A DNA stretch of 64,000 nt from contig NZ_JAASQN010000006.1 of NCBI RefSeq assembly GCF_011762125.1, positions 97,001 to 161,000 on the forward strand, in the 5' to 3' direction. Position numbers and translations under genes: made by a program. Within the stretch, counting starts at the first letter, position 1, and each line of letters begins with the position of its first letter. The stretch comes from Sphingopyxis panaciterrae. Lineage in GTDB: Bacteria; Pseudomonadota; Alphaproteobacteria; Sphingomonadales; Sphingomonadaceae. Below, one piece after another: positions 44,340 to 52,870 of this stretch. Under the pieces are notes generated by a model. The model did not search any database and was not told the DNA's origin. It saw nothing but the letters and a program-made list of their open reading frames with translations.

Positions 44340-46702
44340 TGCCCTCGACGCTCTGCCTCCTCCGTTTCTGCATGTGTCTGCTGGCAGCGCTGGGCGCCGC
44401 CGCGCCCGCCGCGGCGCAGCGCGTCATCGTCAACCCGTCGTTCGAGGCGAACGACCCGCAAGGACCGGGCGCCGCCAATTACCAGATTTACGCCAACGGG
44501 TCGGTGACCGGCTGGGATTCGGCGTCGGGCGAGATCGAATTATGGGACACGGGTTTCCAGAGCGTCCCCGCCTATGCCGGGTCGGTCTTTGCCGAAATGA
44601 ACGCCAATGTCCCCGGCGCGCTCTATCAGAATATCTGCATGGTGAACGGCGAGACCATCGGCTGGACCTTTGCGCACCGGGCGCGTTCGGGCGGCCCGGC
44701 GACGCAGACCGCGCGCTTCCAGGTCGCGACCAGCGGCGGGACGATGATCCAGAATCTCGCGACCCAGTCGTCGACGGTCAACAATGTCTGGAACGTCAAC
44801 TCGGGGTCGACGACCTATAGCGGTGCGTCAGGGGTCCAGCGCGTCCAGTTCATCACCACCGACGCGGGCAGCATCGGCAATTTCCTCGACGACATCCGCA
44901 TCACGCTCAACCCCTTCGTCGAGCTGTCGGCGGCGACCGCGTCCGGGGTCGAATCGATCCCCACGGCGAACCTGCCCGCGCTGCTCATCAACGGCACGCT
45001 GGCGACGGCGCGCACGGTCAACGTCAGCATCACCGGCGGCACCGCGACGCGCGGCACCGACTATACCACCCCCGGCGGCGGCGCGAGCTTCACCGTCACT
45101 ATCCCCGCCGGCACCTATCAGAACACCACCGTTCCGCTGGGTATCCAGATCGTCGACGACGCCGCCAACGAGGGCAGCGAAACGATCCAGATCGCGCTGA
45201 ACAGCGGCACCGGCTACACCGTTGCGAGCACCGCGAGCTGCGGCGGCACGGCGCGGACGGCAAGCACTTATACGATCACCGACAATGATTCGCCCGTCGT
45301 GCTCGCGAAAAGCTGGACAAACGGCATTGCGGGTGACGCGGTCGGCCTGTCGATCAGCGGCGGCCTTCTCCCCACCGCCGGCACTTCGACCGTCGGCGGC
45401 AGCGCGACGAACGCCACCACTGTCGCCGTTGCCGGCGCGACGCTGACGCTGACCGAGGCTTTCACGGCCGGGTCGGCGGCGAATTACAACAGCAGCATCG
45501 AATGCCGGCGCAACAGCGACAACGCCGTGGTCGCGACATCGGGCAGCGGGCTCAGCCGCACCGTGACGATGCCGTCGGGCACCTCGCTGACCTGCACCTT
45601 CACCAACAGCCGCAAATCGGCGACGCTCGTCATGCGCAAGACATGGACGAACGCCCAGACGACCAATGCCGTCACCGTCGCGACCGACGGCTTCACCAAC
45701 GACGCCAGCCTCGCCTCGGTCGCGAACAGCGCGAGCGAGACCGACACCAACGCCGCGGTCACCGTCTATGCCGCCGAAAGCGCGACGCTCGCCGAAACCT
45801 TTACCGTCGGCAGCGCCGCCAACTATAACCAGACGCTTGCCTGCACCGGCAACGCCACCGCGCTCGCGGGCGCGGTGCTGACGGTGAACCCCGCCGACAC
45901 CGCGATCGTCTGCACCTTCACCAACAGCCGTATCCTGCAGCAATTGCGGCTCGCCAAACTATGGTCGGGCGCCACCAGCGGCCACACCGCGAGCGCAACG
46001 ACCAGCGGCGGCACCGCCAATGCCAACTTCAGTTCGACCGCGCCCGCCGCGACCAACGGCGCGCTGGTCATAATGCGCGCCGGCGATATCGTCACCCTGC
46101 CCGCCGAAACCTATGGCGGCGGCGCGTCTGCCGCCCTCTATAACGCCACCGTCGAATGCACCGGCGGCAGCCCGCTCGCCAGCGGCGCCACCGGCCGCAC
46201 GCTGACGATCGCGCCCAGCACCACCGCGACCGTCTGCACCTACACCAATGCCTATGTCCTGCCGCTGACGATCGCCAAGACCTCGGCCGCCTACAGCGAT
46301 CCGGTGAACGGCACGACGAATCCCAAGCTGATCCCCGGCGGCTTCGCCGATTACAGCATCACCGTAAGCGCCCCGGCGGGCACAGCACCGACGGCGGGCA
46401 GCGTCATCGTCACCGACGCGATCCCCGCGAACCTCAGCCTGTTCGTCGGCACCTATGCGCCCGGGCCCGGCCCGATCGCCTTCGCACCGGGCGGCAGCGG
46501 CCTGACCTACGCCTTCACCAGCCTGGCGAACACCGCCGACGACCTCAGCTTCTCGAACAATGGCGGCGCCAGCTGGACCTATGTGCCGACCGCCGATGCG
46601 AACGGTGTCGACACCAATGTCACCCACGTCCGCGTCAATCCCAAAGGCAGCATGGCGCCGGGATCGAGCTTTACGATCAACCTTCGCGCGATGGTGAAAT
46701 AG
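44339..46702 (+). CDS. Large secreted repeat protein with Calx-beta and prealbumin-like repeats
   Basis: 787 residues. Signal peptide MPSTLCLLRFCMCLLAALG up to AAPAAAQ. Residues about 28-190 resemble a carbohydrate-binding-type jelly-roll found in surface proteins (VNPSFEAND at the start, GNFLDDIRITL at the end). Residues about 195-315 are Calx-beta-like (TGGTATRGTDYTTP, DDAANEGSETIQIAL, TITDNDSP). Three tandem repeats of about 106 residues follow (about 319-425, 426-531, 532-638), each containing K-W or KTWTN, an AETF or AETY/TEAF core and ending CTFTNSR or CTYTNAY, like SpaA/prealbumin folds. The C-terminal domain shares SDPVNGTTNPKLIPGG with the upstream gene. ATG overlaps the upstream stop as TGATG. 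Function unknown; adhesion or matrix role is guessed. Confidence 0.8.
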   Translation: MPSTLCLLRFCMCLLAALGAAAPAAAQRVIVNPSFEANDPQGPGAANYQIYANGSVTGWDSASGEIELWDTGFQSVPAYAGSVFAEMNANVPGALYQNICMVNGETIGWTFAHRARSGGPATQTARFQVATSGGTMIQNLATQSSTVNNVWNVNSGSTTYSGASGVQRVQFITTDAGSIGNFLDDIRITLNPFVELSAATASGVESIPTANLPALLINGTLATARTVNVSITGGTATRGTDYTTPGGGASFTVTIPAGTYQNTTVPLGIQIVDDAANEGSETIQIALNSGTGYTVASTASCGGTARTASTYTITDNDSPVVLAKSWTNGIAGDAVGLSISGGLLPTAGTSTVGGSATNATTVAVAGATLTLTEAFTAGSAANYNSSIECRRNSDNAVVATSGSGLSRTVTMPSGTSLTCTFTNSRKSATLVMRKTWTNAQTTNAVTVATDGFTNDASLASVANSASETDTNAAVTVYAAESATLAETFTVGSAANYNQTLACTGNATALAGAVLTVNPADTAIVCTFTNSRILQQLRLAKLWSGATSGHTASATTSGGTANANFSSTAPAATNGALVIMRAGDIVTLPAETYGGGASAALYNATVECTGGSPLASGATGRTLTIAPSTTATVCTYTNAYVLPLTIAKTSAAYSDPVNGTTNPKLIPGGFADYSITVSAPAGTAPTAGSVIVTDAIPANLSLFVGTYAPGPGPIAFAPGGSGLTYAFTSLANTADDLSFSNNGGASWTYVPTADANGVDTNVTHVRVNPKGSMAPGSSFTINLRAMVK

Positions 46703-46766
46703 GGGGACCGAGCGAGCGGCTTCAACAGCCGATTGCATTCTATACCGAACCGTCTAAATGCGCGCG

Positions 46767-48140
46767 ATGAGCACGCGAACCGCCTCGGACAGCAACGATC
46801 CCATCGTCGAAAATGCGAGCGAGCTCGCGGCCCCCATGATCAAGGGCGAAAAACCCAGGGACCGTTGGCGCATCGGCACCGAGCACGAGAAATTCGTTTA
46901 TCGCACCGCCGACCACCGCGCGCCGGGCTATGATGAGCCCGGCGGCATTCGCGACCTGCTCATGGCGCTCACCCGCTATGGCTGGGAGCCGGTCTATGAG
47001 GGCGGGAACGTCATCGCCCTGTCGGGCAGCGACGGCGCGGTCAGTCTCGAACCGGCGGGTCAGCTCGAACTGTCAGGCGCCCCGCTCGAAAATCTTCACC
47101 AGACCTGCGCCGAGACCGGCCGCCATCTGAAGCAGGTGAAGGAAATCGGCGCCGAGCTCGGGCTCGGCTTCCTCGGGCTGGGCATGTGGCCCGACAAGAC
47201 GCGCGCCGAGCTGCCGATCATGCCCAAGGGGCGCTACAAGATCATGCTGGGTCATATGCCGCGCGTCGGCACGATGGGGCTCGACATGATGCTGCGCACC
47301 TGCACCATCCAGACCAACCTCGATTATATGAGCGAGGCCGACATGGTGCAGAAATTCCGCGTGTCGCTGGCGCTCCAGCCGCTCGCGACCGCGCTCTTCG
47401 CCGCCTCGCCCTTCACCGAGAGCAAGCCCAACGGCTATATGTCGTACCGCAGCCATATCTGGACCGACACCGACCCCGCGCGCACTGGCATGCTGCCCTT
47501 CGTGTTCGACGATGGCTTCGGCTACGAGCGCTATATCGACTATATGCTCGACGTGCCGATGTATTTCGTCTTCCGCGATGGCAAATATATCGACGCCGCG
47601 GGGCAGAGCTTCCGCGACTTCCTGAAAGGCGAACTCCCCGCGCTCCCCGGCGAAAAACCGCGCCTCTCCGACTGGAACGACCATCTTTCGACCGCCTTCC
47701 CCGAAGTGCGCCTCAAAAGCTTCCTCGAAATGCGCGGCGCCGACGGCGGCCCGTGGAACCGCATCTGCGCGCTACCGGCGCTGTGGGTCGGGCTGCTCTA
47801 TGACCAAGGGGCGCTCGACGCCGCCTGGGATCTCGTCAAGGGCTGGAGCATCGAGGAGCAGCAGGCGCTGCGCGACGCGGTGCCGAGCGAGGGGCTCGAC
47901 GCCCCCGCCCCCGGCGGCGGCACGCTCGGCGAACTCGCCCACCGGGTGCTCGATATTGCGGCGGCAGGGCTCGCCGCGCGCGGCGAGGTCAATTCGATGG
48001 GCGACAATGAAGTCGGCTTCCTCGAACCGCTCCGCCGCATCGCCAAGAACGGCAAATCCCCCGCGCATGACCTGCTCGACCGCTATGAAGGGCCGTGGAA
48101 CCACGACCTGTCGAAGATCTATGACGAACTGAGCTTCTGA
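46767..48140 (+). CDS. gshA: Glutamate-cysteine ligase (plant/alphaproteobacterial type)
   Basis: 457 residues. First step of glutathione synthesis, joining glutamate and cysteine with ATP. Signatures: RWRIGTEHEKFVY, SLEPAGQLELSGAPLENLHQT, MPKGRYKIMLGHMPRVG, MMLRTCTIQTNLDYMSE and LEMRGADGGPWNRICALPALWVGLLYD. These are the GCS2-type residues shared with plant GSH1. The start at 46767 (MSTRTAS) or three codons earlier at 46758; no ribosome site decides. Fits the thiol theme of this region: gamma-glutamyltransferase is next, and glutathione-linked genes lie at 58-64 kb. Confidence 0.96.
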   Translation: MSTRTASDSNDPIVENASELAAPMIKGEKPRDRWRIGTEHEKFVYRTADHRAPGYDEPGGIRDLLMALTRYGWEPVYEGGNVIALSGSDGAVSLEPAGQLELSGAPLENLHQTCAETGRHLKQVKEIGAELGLGFLGLGMWPDKTRAELPIMPKGRYKIMLGHMPRVGTMGLDMMLRTCTIQTNLDYMSEADMVQKFRVSLALQPLATALFAASPFTESKPNGYMSYRSHIWTDTDPARTGMLPFVFDDGFGYERYIDYMLDVPMYFVFRDGKYIDAAGQSFRDFLKGELPALPGEKPRLSDWNDHLSTAFPEVRLKSFLEMRGADGGPWNRICALPALWVGLLYDQGALDAAWDLVKGWSIEEQQALRDAVPSEGLDAPAPGGGTLGELAHRVLDIAAAGLAARGEVNSMGDNEVGFLEPLRRIAKNGKSPAHDLLDRYEGPWNHDLSKIYDELSF

Positions 48141-48186
48141 AGCACGACGGGTTGGGGTGAGGAGGGGACGTTACTTCACCCACCTT

Positions 48187-48279
48187 CGTCATCCCGGGCA
48201 TGGCCAGGGATCCCGCTTTTTCGCGGGCTTCCAAAGTTCTCGAAGGCAAGCGGGACCCCGGATTAAGTCCGGGGTGACG
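48187..48279. repeat. Extragenic inverted repeat, CCGGACTTGATCCGG family, copy 4 (partly degenerate)
   Basis: Right end GGATTAAGTCCGGGGTGACG matches the family; the left end CGTCATCCCGGGCATGGCC is diverged. Inner hairpin GGGATCCCGCTTT/AAGCGGGACCCC as in copy 2. Lies between gshA and ggt, convergent. Confidence 0.75.
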
Positions 48280-48331
48280 AAAAAGGGGGAACATCCACTC
48301 CCAGCCGAACGCCGATCTTCCCCACACCATC

Positions 48332-50173
48332 TCAATAGGCCAGCGCACACCCGTCGGCGCGCATTTCGCTCGCCGCCGCATACACGCGCGTGTCGCCATC
48401 CATGCGATGCTCGACGCATTGATAGCGCCCGAACCCGCCATCGGGCTCACCCAGCGTCCAGCCGATATCGGCGAGCTGCCGCCGGCTCGCCTCGGGCACC
48501 CCGCTTTCGAGCCGCAGCAAGCCGTTGGCGCCCAGCCCCGGCGCATCCTCGCCCATCGTCTCGGACGACCCTTCATGGTGCCAGCGCGGCGAATCGCCCG
48601 CCGCCTGAATCTCCAGGCCATAATCGACGCGGTTGATGATGATCTGCGCCTGCCCCTGCGGCTGCATGTCGCCGCCCATCACGCCGAAGCTCATCCACGG
48701 TTCATCGCCGCGCGCCGCGAAGCCCGGGATGATCGTCTGGAACGGCCGCTTGCCCGGCGCATAGATATTGGGATGCCCGTCCTGGAGGCTGAACAATTGC
48801 CCGCGGTCCTGGAACATGAAGCCCAGCCCGTCGGCAACGAGCCCCGATCCCATGCCGCGGAAGTTCGACTGGATCATCGACACCATCATGCCGTCCTTGT
48901 CGGCGCAGCTGAAATAGGTGGTGTCGCCGCGGCTCGGCGCCTGCCCCGGATAGACCGGTGACAGCAGCCGGTCGGGGCGGATCAGCTTGGCGCGTTCCGC
49001 CGCATAGTCCTTCGACACCAGCCATTCGACCGGCACCTTGGCGAAATGCGGATCGGCATAGTAGCGCGCGCGATCCTCATAGGCGAGGCGCTTGGCCTCG
49101 GCCTGCAGATGGATCGACAGCGCCGACTGGAAGCCCGCCCCTTTCAGGTCGAAATGCTCGAGGATATTGAGCATCTGCAAGGTCGCGATCCCCTGCGTGT
49201 TGGCGCCGAGCGCATAGACGTTGGTGCCGCGATAGCCCGTCTTCACCGGGTCGATCCATTCGGATTTGTGCGCTGCGAGATCCTCGTAGCGCAGCCAGCC
49301 GCCGATCCGCTTGAAATAGGCATCGATCGTGCGGGCGATTTCGCCGGTGTAAAAAGCGTCGCGCCCGCCCTCGGCAATGGCGCGGAAGGTGCGCGCGAGG
49401 TCGGGGTTGCGGAACACCTGCCCCGCCGCCGGCCCCTTGCCGTCGCCCAGGCCATAGGTGCGCAGCGCATTGCCCACTTCCTCGATCCCGCGTCCCGGCT
49501 GGCGAAAGCCCGCAAGGCTGCGGCGGATATAATAAGCGATCATGTCGGGCACCGGCGCCCCCGCCTCGGCATGCGCGATGACGGGCTCGAACAGCTCCTT
49601 CCACGGCAGCTTGCCGTAACGCTGGTGCATCGTCCACCAGCCGTCGACCGCGCCGGGCACCGACACGCTGATCGCGCCATAGGCGGGCAAGGTCCCGCCC
49701 TTGGCACGCGACCGCACCGTCGCAAGGTCGAGCGCGCGCGGGCTCTTTCCCGATCCCGCCAGTCCGGCGAGTTTCTTCGTCTTGGGATCCCAGATCATCG
49801 CATAGACGTCGCCGCCGATGCCGTTCGCGGTCGGTTCGAGCAGGCCGAGGCAGGCGTTGATCGCAATCGCCGCGTCGACCGCCGACCCGCCGCGCTTCAA
49901 TATGTCGATCCCCGCCTGCGTCGCGAGCGGCTGCGCGGTGCCCGCTGCGCCGTGGAGGCCATAGGCGGCGGTGCGCGATGCAAAGCTCGCCCCGACCGGC
50001 CGGTCGCCGCCCTGGACATCGGGCCGCACGAACCGGTCCACCCCCGCTTCCCACAGCGGCGGCCCCGGATCGGCCGCCTTGGGCGGGGCTTTGGCTTGGC
50101 CGCTCTGGGCGAGACTCGCCGACGGCAAGAACGCGGCAGCGGGAACGGCGGCAAGAAGTGTACGACGACGCAT
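48332..50173 (-). CDS. Gamma-glutamyltransferase family protein (Tat-exported)
   Basis: 613 residues. MRRRTLLAAVPAAAFLPSASLAQ starts with a twin-arginine-type signal; this fixes the ATG at 50173. The nucleophile threonine of the self-processing precursor is in SRGDTTYFSCADKDG, followed by conserved DGMMVSMIQSNFRGMGSG. The large-subunit part contains LKRGGSAVDAAIAINACLGLLEPTANGIGGD and GYRGTNVYALGANTQGIATLQML. Cleaves gamma-glutamyl bonds of glutathione or other gamma-glutamyl compounds in the periplasm. It lacks the small-subunit SGGGT oxyanion motif in its usual form (VMGGDMQPQG is seen), so it belongs to the broader Ggt/acylase-like branch; substrate is not certain. Confidence 0.88.
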   Translation of the reverse strand: MRRRTLLAAVPAAAFLPSASLAQSGQAKAPPKAADPGPPLWEAGVDRFVRPDVQGGDRPVGASFASRTAAYGLHGAAGTAQPLATQAGIDILKRGGSAVDAAIAINACLGLLEPTANGIGGDVYAMIWDPKTKKLAGLAGSGKSPRALDLATVRSRAKGGTLPAYGAISVSVPGAVDGWWTMHQRYGKLPWKELFEPVIAHAEAGAPVPDMIAYYIRRSLAGFRQPGRGIEEVGNALRTYGLGDGKGPAAGQVFRNPDLARTFRAIAEGGRDAFYTGEIARTIDAYFKRIGGWLRYEDLAAHKSEWIDPVKTGYRGTNVYALGANTQGIATLQMLNILEHFDLKGAGFQSALSIHLQAEAKRLAYEDRARYYADPHFAKVPVEWLVSKDYAAERAKLIRPDRLLSPVYPGQAPSRGDTTYFSCADKDGMMVSMIQSNFRGMGSGLVADGLGFMFQDRGQLFSLQDGHPNIYAPGKRPFQTIIPGFAARGDEPWMSFGVMGGDMQPQGQAQIIINRVDYGLEIQAAGDSPRWHHEGSSETMGEDAPGLGANGLLRLESGVPEASRRQLADIGWTLGEPDGGFGRYQCVEHRMDGDTRVYAAASEMRADGCALAY

Positions 50174-50415
50174 GGGTTCAAATCCCCTGAAAAGATCGAT
50201 TCTGCGGCATGCTGGCCCGATCGGCAAGGCGCGATTGGCCCCGCATGGCCCGTCACCCGGGCCGGATTTGTCTCAAAAGTGCAGCAATTTCGCAACACTG
50301 CCGACATGAACGTCGGCGCGACGTGCTTCGGCGATTGATCGCACGCGCGTTGAAAGCCAAAGAGCGACTGATTTTCGTCTCTCCCATCATCAACCTTGTT
50401 TCAGGAAGCTTGCCC

Positions 50416-52683
50416 ATGCGCCACTTTCCTTCCGCTACCGCTATAGCCCCCGTCCTCGCCATTCTCGCCGCCGGCTGGGCCGCCCCCGCCGCCGCGCAGG
50501 ATACCGCCCCCGGCGCCGAAGAAGGGGGCCTCGGCGACATCGTCGTCACCGCGCAGCGCCGCGAGGAAAGCCTGCAGGACGTGCCGGTTTCGGTCAGCGT
50601 GCTGTCGGGCGGCGCGCTCGATGCGATCACCTCGACCGGTTCGGACGTACGCGTGCTGGCGGGCCGCGTTCCCAGCCTCAACATCGAAAGCTCGTTCGGG
50701 CGCACCTTCCCGCGTTTCTACATCCGCGGGCTCGGCAACACCGATTTCGACCTCAACGCGTCGCAGCCGGTCAGCGTCGTCTATGACGACGTCGTGCTCG
50801 AAAACCCGATCCTCAAGGGCTTCCCGATCTTCGACCTCGACCGCATCGAAGTGCTGCGCGGGCCGCAGGGCACGCTGTTCGGCCGCAACACCCCGGCCGG
50901 CATCGTCAAGTTCGACACCGTCAAGCCCGGCAAGACCGGCGGCTACGCGCGCGTCAGCTATGGCCGCTACGGCACGTCGCAGGTCGAAGTCGCGGCGGGC
51001 GCCGCCGACGACAGCGGCTTCTCGGTCCGCCTTTCGGGCCTCTACCAGCACCGCGACGACTGGGTCGACAATGTCGAGACGACCGGGAAGAAGGATCTCG
51101 GCGGCTATGACGACATCGCCGCGCGTCTCCAGCTGCAATATGAAAACGGCCCCTTCACCGGCCGCGTGACCGGCCAGGTCCGCATTTACGATGGCTCGGC
51201 GATCATCTTCCGCGCCAACACGCAGGTGCCGGGCAGCAACAAGCTCGTCGGCCTCGGCGGCGCGGGCACCGAATTCGAACGCGACAAGGTGCGGCAGGAC
51301 GGGATCAACTTCCAGAAGCTCAACACCTATAATGTCGGGCTGAACCTCGAATATGATTTCGGGCCGGTCACCGCTTATTCGATCACCTCCTATTGGAACG
51401 GCAATTTCCGCAGCCGCGGCGACATCGACGGCGGCTATGGCGCCGTCTTCCTGCCCGAATCGGGCCCGGGCCTCATCCCGTTCCAGGCGCAGAGCCAGGA
51501 CAATGTGCCGAGCCTCGATCAGTTCACGCAGGAAATCCGCATCGCGTCGAACAACAGCGGCGGGCTCGGCTATCAGTTCGGCGCCTTCTACTTCAAGGAA
51601 GACCTCGACATCTCGAGCTTCGAATTCGGCGGCCCGACCGACGCGGCCCCGTCGGCGATCGCGGTGCAGCGCCAGGAAAGCGAAGCTTACGGCATCTTCG
51701 GGTCGGTCAACTATGAATTCGACAATGGGCTGAAGCTGCAGGCCGGCGCGCGCTACAATCATGACACGCGCGATTTCGTGGCGTCGCGTCCGGTCGAGAC
51801 GCGGCCGATCTTCGTCGTCGACCCGAACACGCCTGTCCCGCCGCAGGCGGCCAGCGTCAAGGGCAAGCTGCTGACGTGGGACGCCAGCGCGACCTGGGAA
51901 GCAGCGGACGGCTTCAACATCTACGCCCGCGTCGCACGCGGCTATCGCGCCCCGTCGGTGCAGGGCCGCCTGACCTTCTCGCGCGTCATCTCGACCGCCG
52001 ACCAGGAAGAGACGATGTCGTATGAGGCGGGGATCAAGACCAGCTTCCTCGACAACCGCGTCCGCTTCAACCTGACCGGCTATTTCTTCGACACCAAGGA
52101 TCTGCAACTCACCGCGGTCGGCGGCACCTCGAACGTCGCCAGCCTGCTCAACGTCGACGCCAAGGGCCATGGCATCGAAGCCGAACTACAGGCGGCACCC
52201 GCCAAGGGCCTGACCTTCTCGGTCGGCGGCGCATGGAACGTCGCCAAGATCGACGATGCGGGCGCCTTTGTCGCGGGCTGCGGCTCGGCGACGCCGTGCA
52301 CCGTGCTCGACCCGCAGCGTCCGGGCAGCCCCGGCATCTTCTCGATCGACGGCAACCAGTTGCCGCAGTCGCCGAAATGGACGGTCAACTGGACCGCGGG
52401 TTATGAATTCCCCGTCGGCAATGGCGCGATCTACGCGTTCACCGACTGGTATTACCGCTCGAAGATCCAGTTCTTCCTCTATCGCTCGGTCGAATTTTCG
52501 GACGACAAGCTGCTCGAAGGCGGCGTGCGCGTCGGCTATCGCACCGACCGCTTCGACGTCGCGGCCTTTGTCCGCAACGTCACCAACGATGCGTCGCCGA
52601 CCGGCGGCATCGATTTCAACAATCTGACCAGCTACGTCAACGAACCCCGCATCTGGGGCCTCGAGGCGGGCGTGAAGTTCTAA
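50416..52683 (+). CDS. TonB-dependent receptor
   Basis: 755 residues. Signal peptide MRHFPSATAIAPVLAILAAG up to WAAPAAAQ, then TonB box-like DIVVTAQRREESLQDVPVSVSV and plug segments FPRFYIRGLGNTDFDLNASQPVSVVYDDVVL and FDLDRIEVLRGPQGTLFGRNTPAG, typical of sphingomonad receptors. The rest is a 22-strand barrel with a final Phe (EAGVKF). ATG 50416 has AGGAAG eight bases upstream. It is divergent from ggt. No substrate is indicated; the next gene is a membrane methyltransferase-like protein on the other strand. This family often imports organic molecules other than siderophores in sphingomonads. Confidence 0.95.
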   Translation: MRHFPSATAIAPVLAILAAGWAAPAAAQDTAPGAEEGGLGDIVVTAQRREESLQDVPVSVSVLSGGALDAITSTGSDVRVLAGRVPSLNIESSFGRTFPRFYIRGLGNTDFDLNASQPVSVVYDDVVLENPILKGFPIFDLDRIEVLRGPQGTLFGRNTPAGIVKFDTVKPGKTGGYARVSYGRYGTSQVEVAAGAADDSGFSVRLSGLYQHRDDWVDNVETTGKKDLGGYDDIAARLQLQYENGPFTGRVTGQVRIYDGSAIIFRANTQVPGSNKLVGLGGAGTEFERDKVRQDGINFQKLNTYNVGLNLEYDFGPVTAYSITSYWNGNFRSRGDIDGGYGAVFLPESGPGLIPFQAQSQDNVPSLDQFTQEIRIASNNSGGLGYQFGAFYFKEDLDISSFEFGGPTDAAPSAIAVQRQESEAYGIFGSVNYEFDNGLKLQAGARYNHDTRDFVASRPVETRPIFVVDPNTPVPPQAASVKGKLLTWDASATWEAADGFNIYARVARGYRAPSVQGRLTFSRVISTADQEETMSYEAGIKTSFLDNRVRFNLTGYFFDTKDLQLTAVGGTSNVASLLNVDAKGHGIEAELQAAPAKGLTFSVGGAWNVAKIDDAGAFVAGCGSATPCTVLDPQRPGSPGIFSIDGNQLPQSPKWTVNWTAGYEFPVGNGAIYAFTDWYYRSKIQFFLYRSVEFSDDKLLEGGVRVGYRTDRFDVAAFVRNVTNDASPTGGIDFNNLTSYVNEPRIWGLEAGVKF

Positions 52684-52693
52684 GCTTGTGAAC

Positions 52694-52722
52694 TCCTCCC
52701 TGCGGCAAAGCCGTGGGGAGGA
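52694..52722 (+). terminator. Hairpin after TonB receptor; half copy of the CTCCCTGT repeat
   Basis: TCCTCCC (52694-52700) pairs with GGGAGGA (52716-52722) around a short GCGGC/GCCG inner stem and AAA loop. It lies 11 bases past the stop and resembles one half of the element at 8044-8171. Confidence 0.6.
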
Positions 52723-52755
52723 CTATTTCGGCCTGCCGAACCGACCCTCCTATTT

Positions 52756-52828
52756 CGTCATCCCGGACTTGATCCGGGATCCAAGCAACGGTCGCGACTA
52801 TGGACCCCGGATCAAGTCCGGGGTGACG
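52756..52828. repeat. Extragenic inverted repeat, CCGGACTTGATCCGG family, copy 5
   Basis: CGTCATCCCGGACTTGATCC at the left and GGATCAAGTCCGGGGTGACG at the right, separated by about 33 bases. It fills the gap between the receptor and the following opposite-strand gene. Confidence 0.8.
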
Positions 52829-52870
52829 GTGGGAGATGGGACAGCATAGGGCTGTGATATCAGGCCCGCC

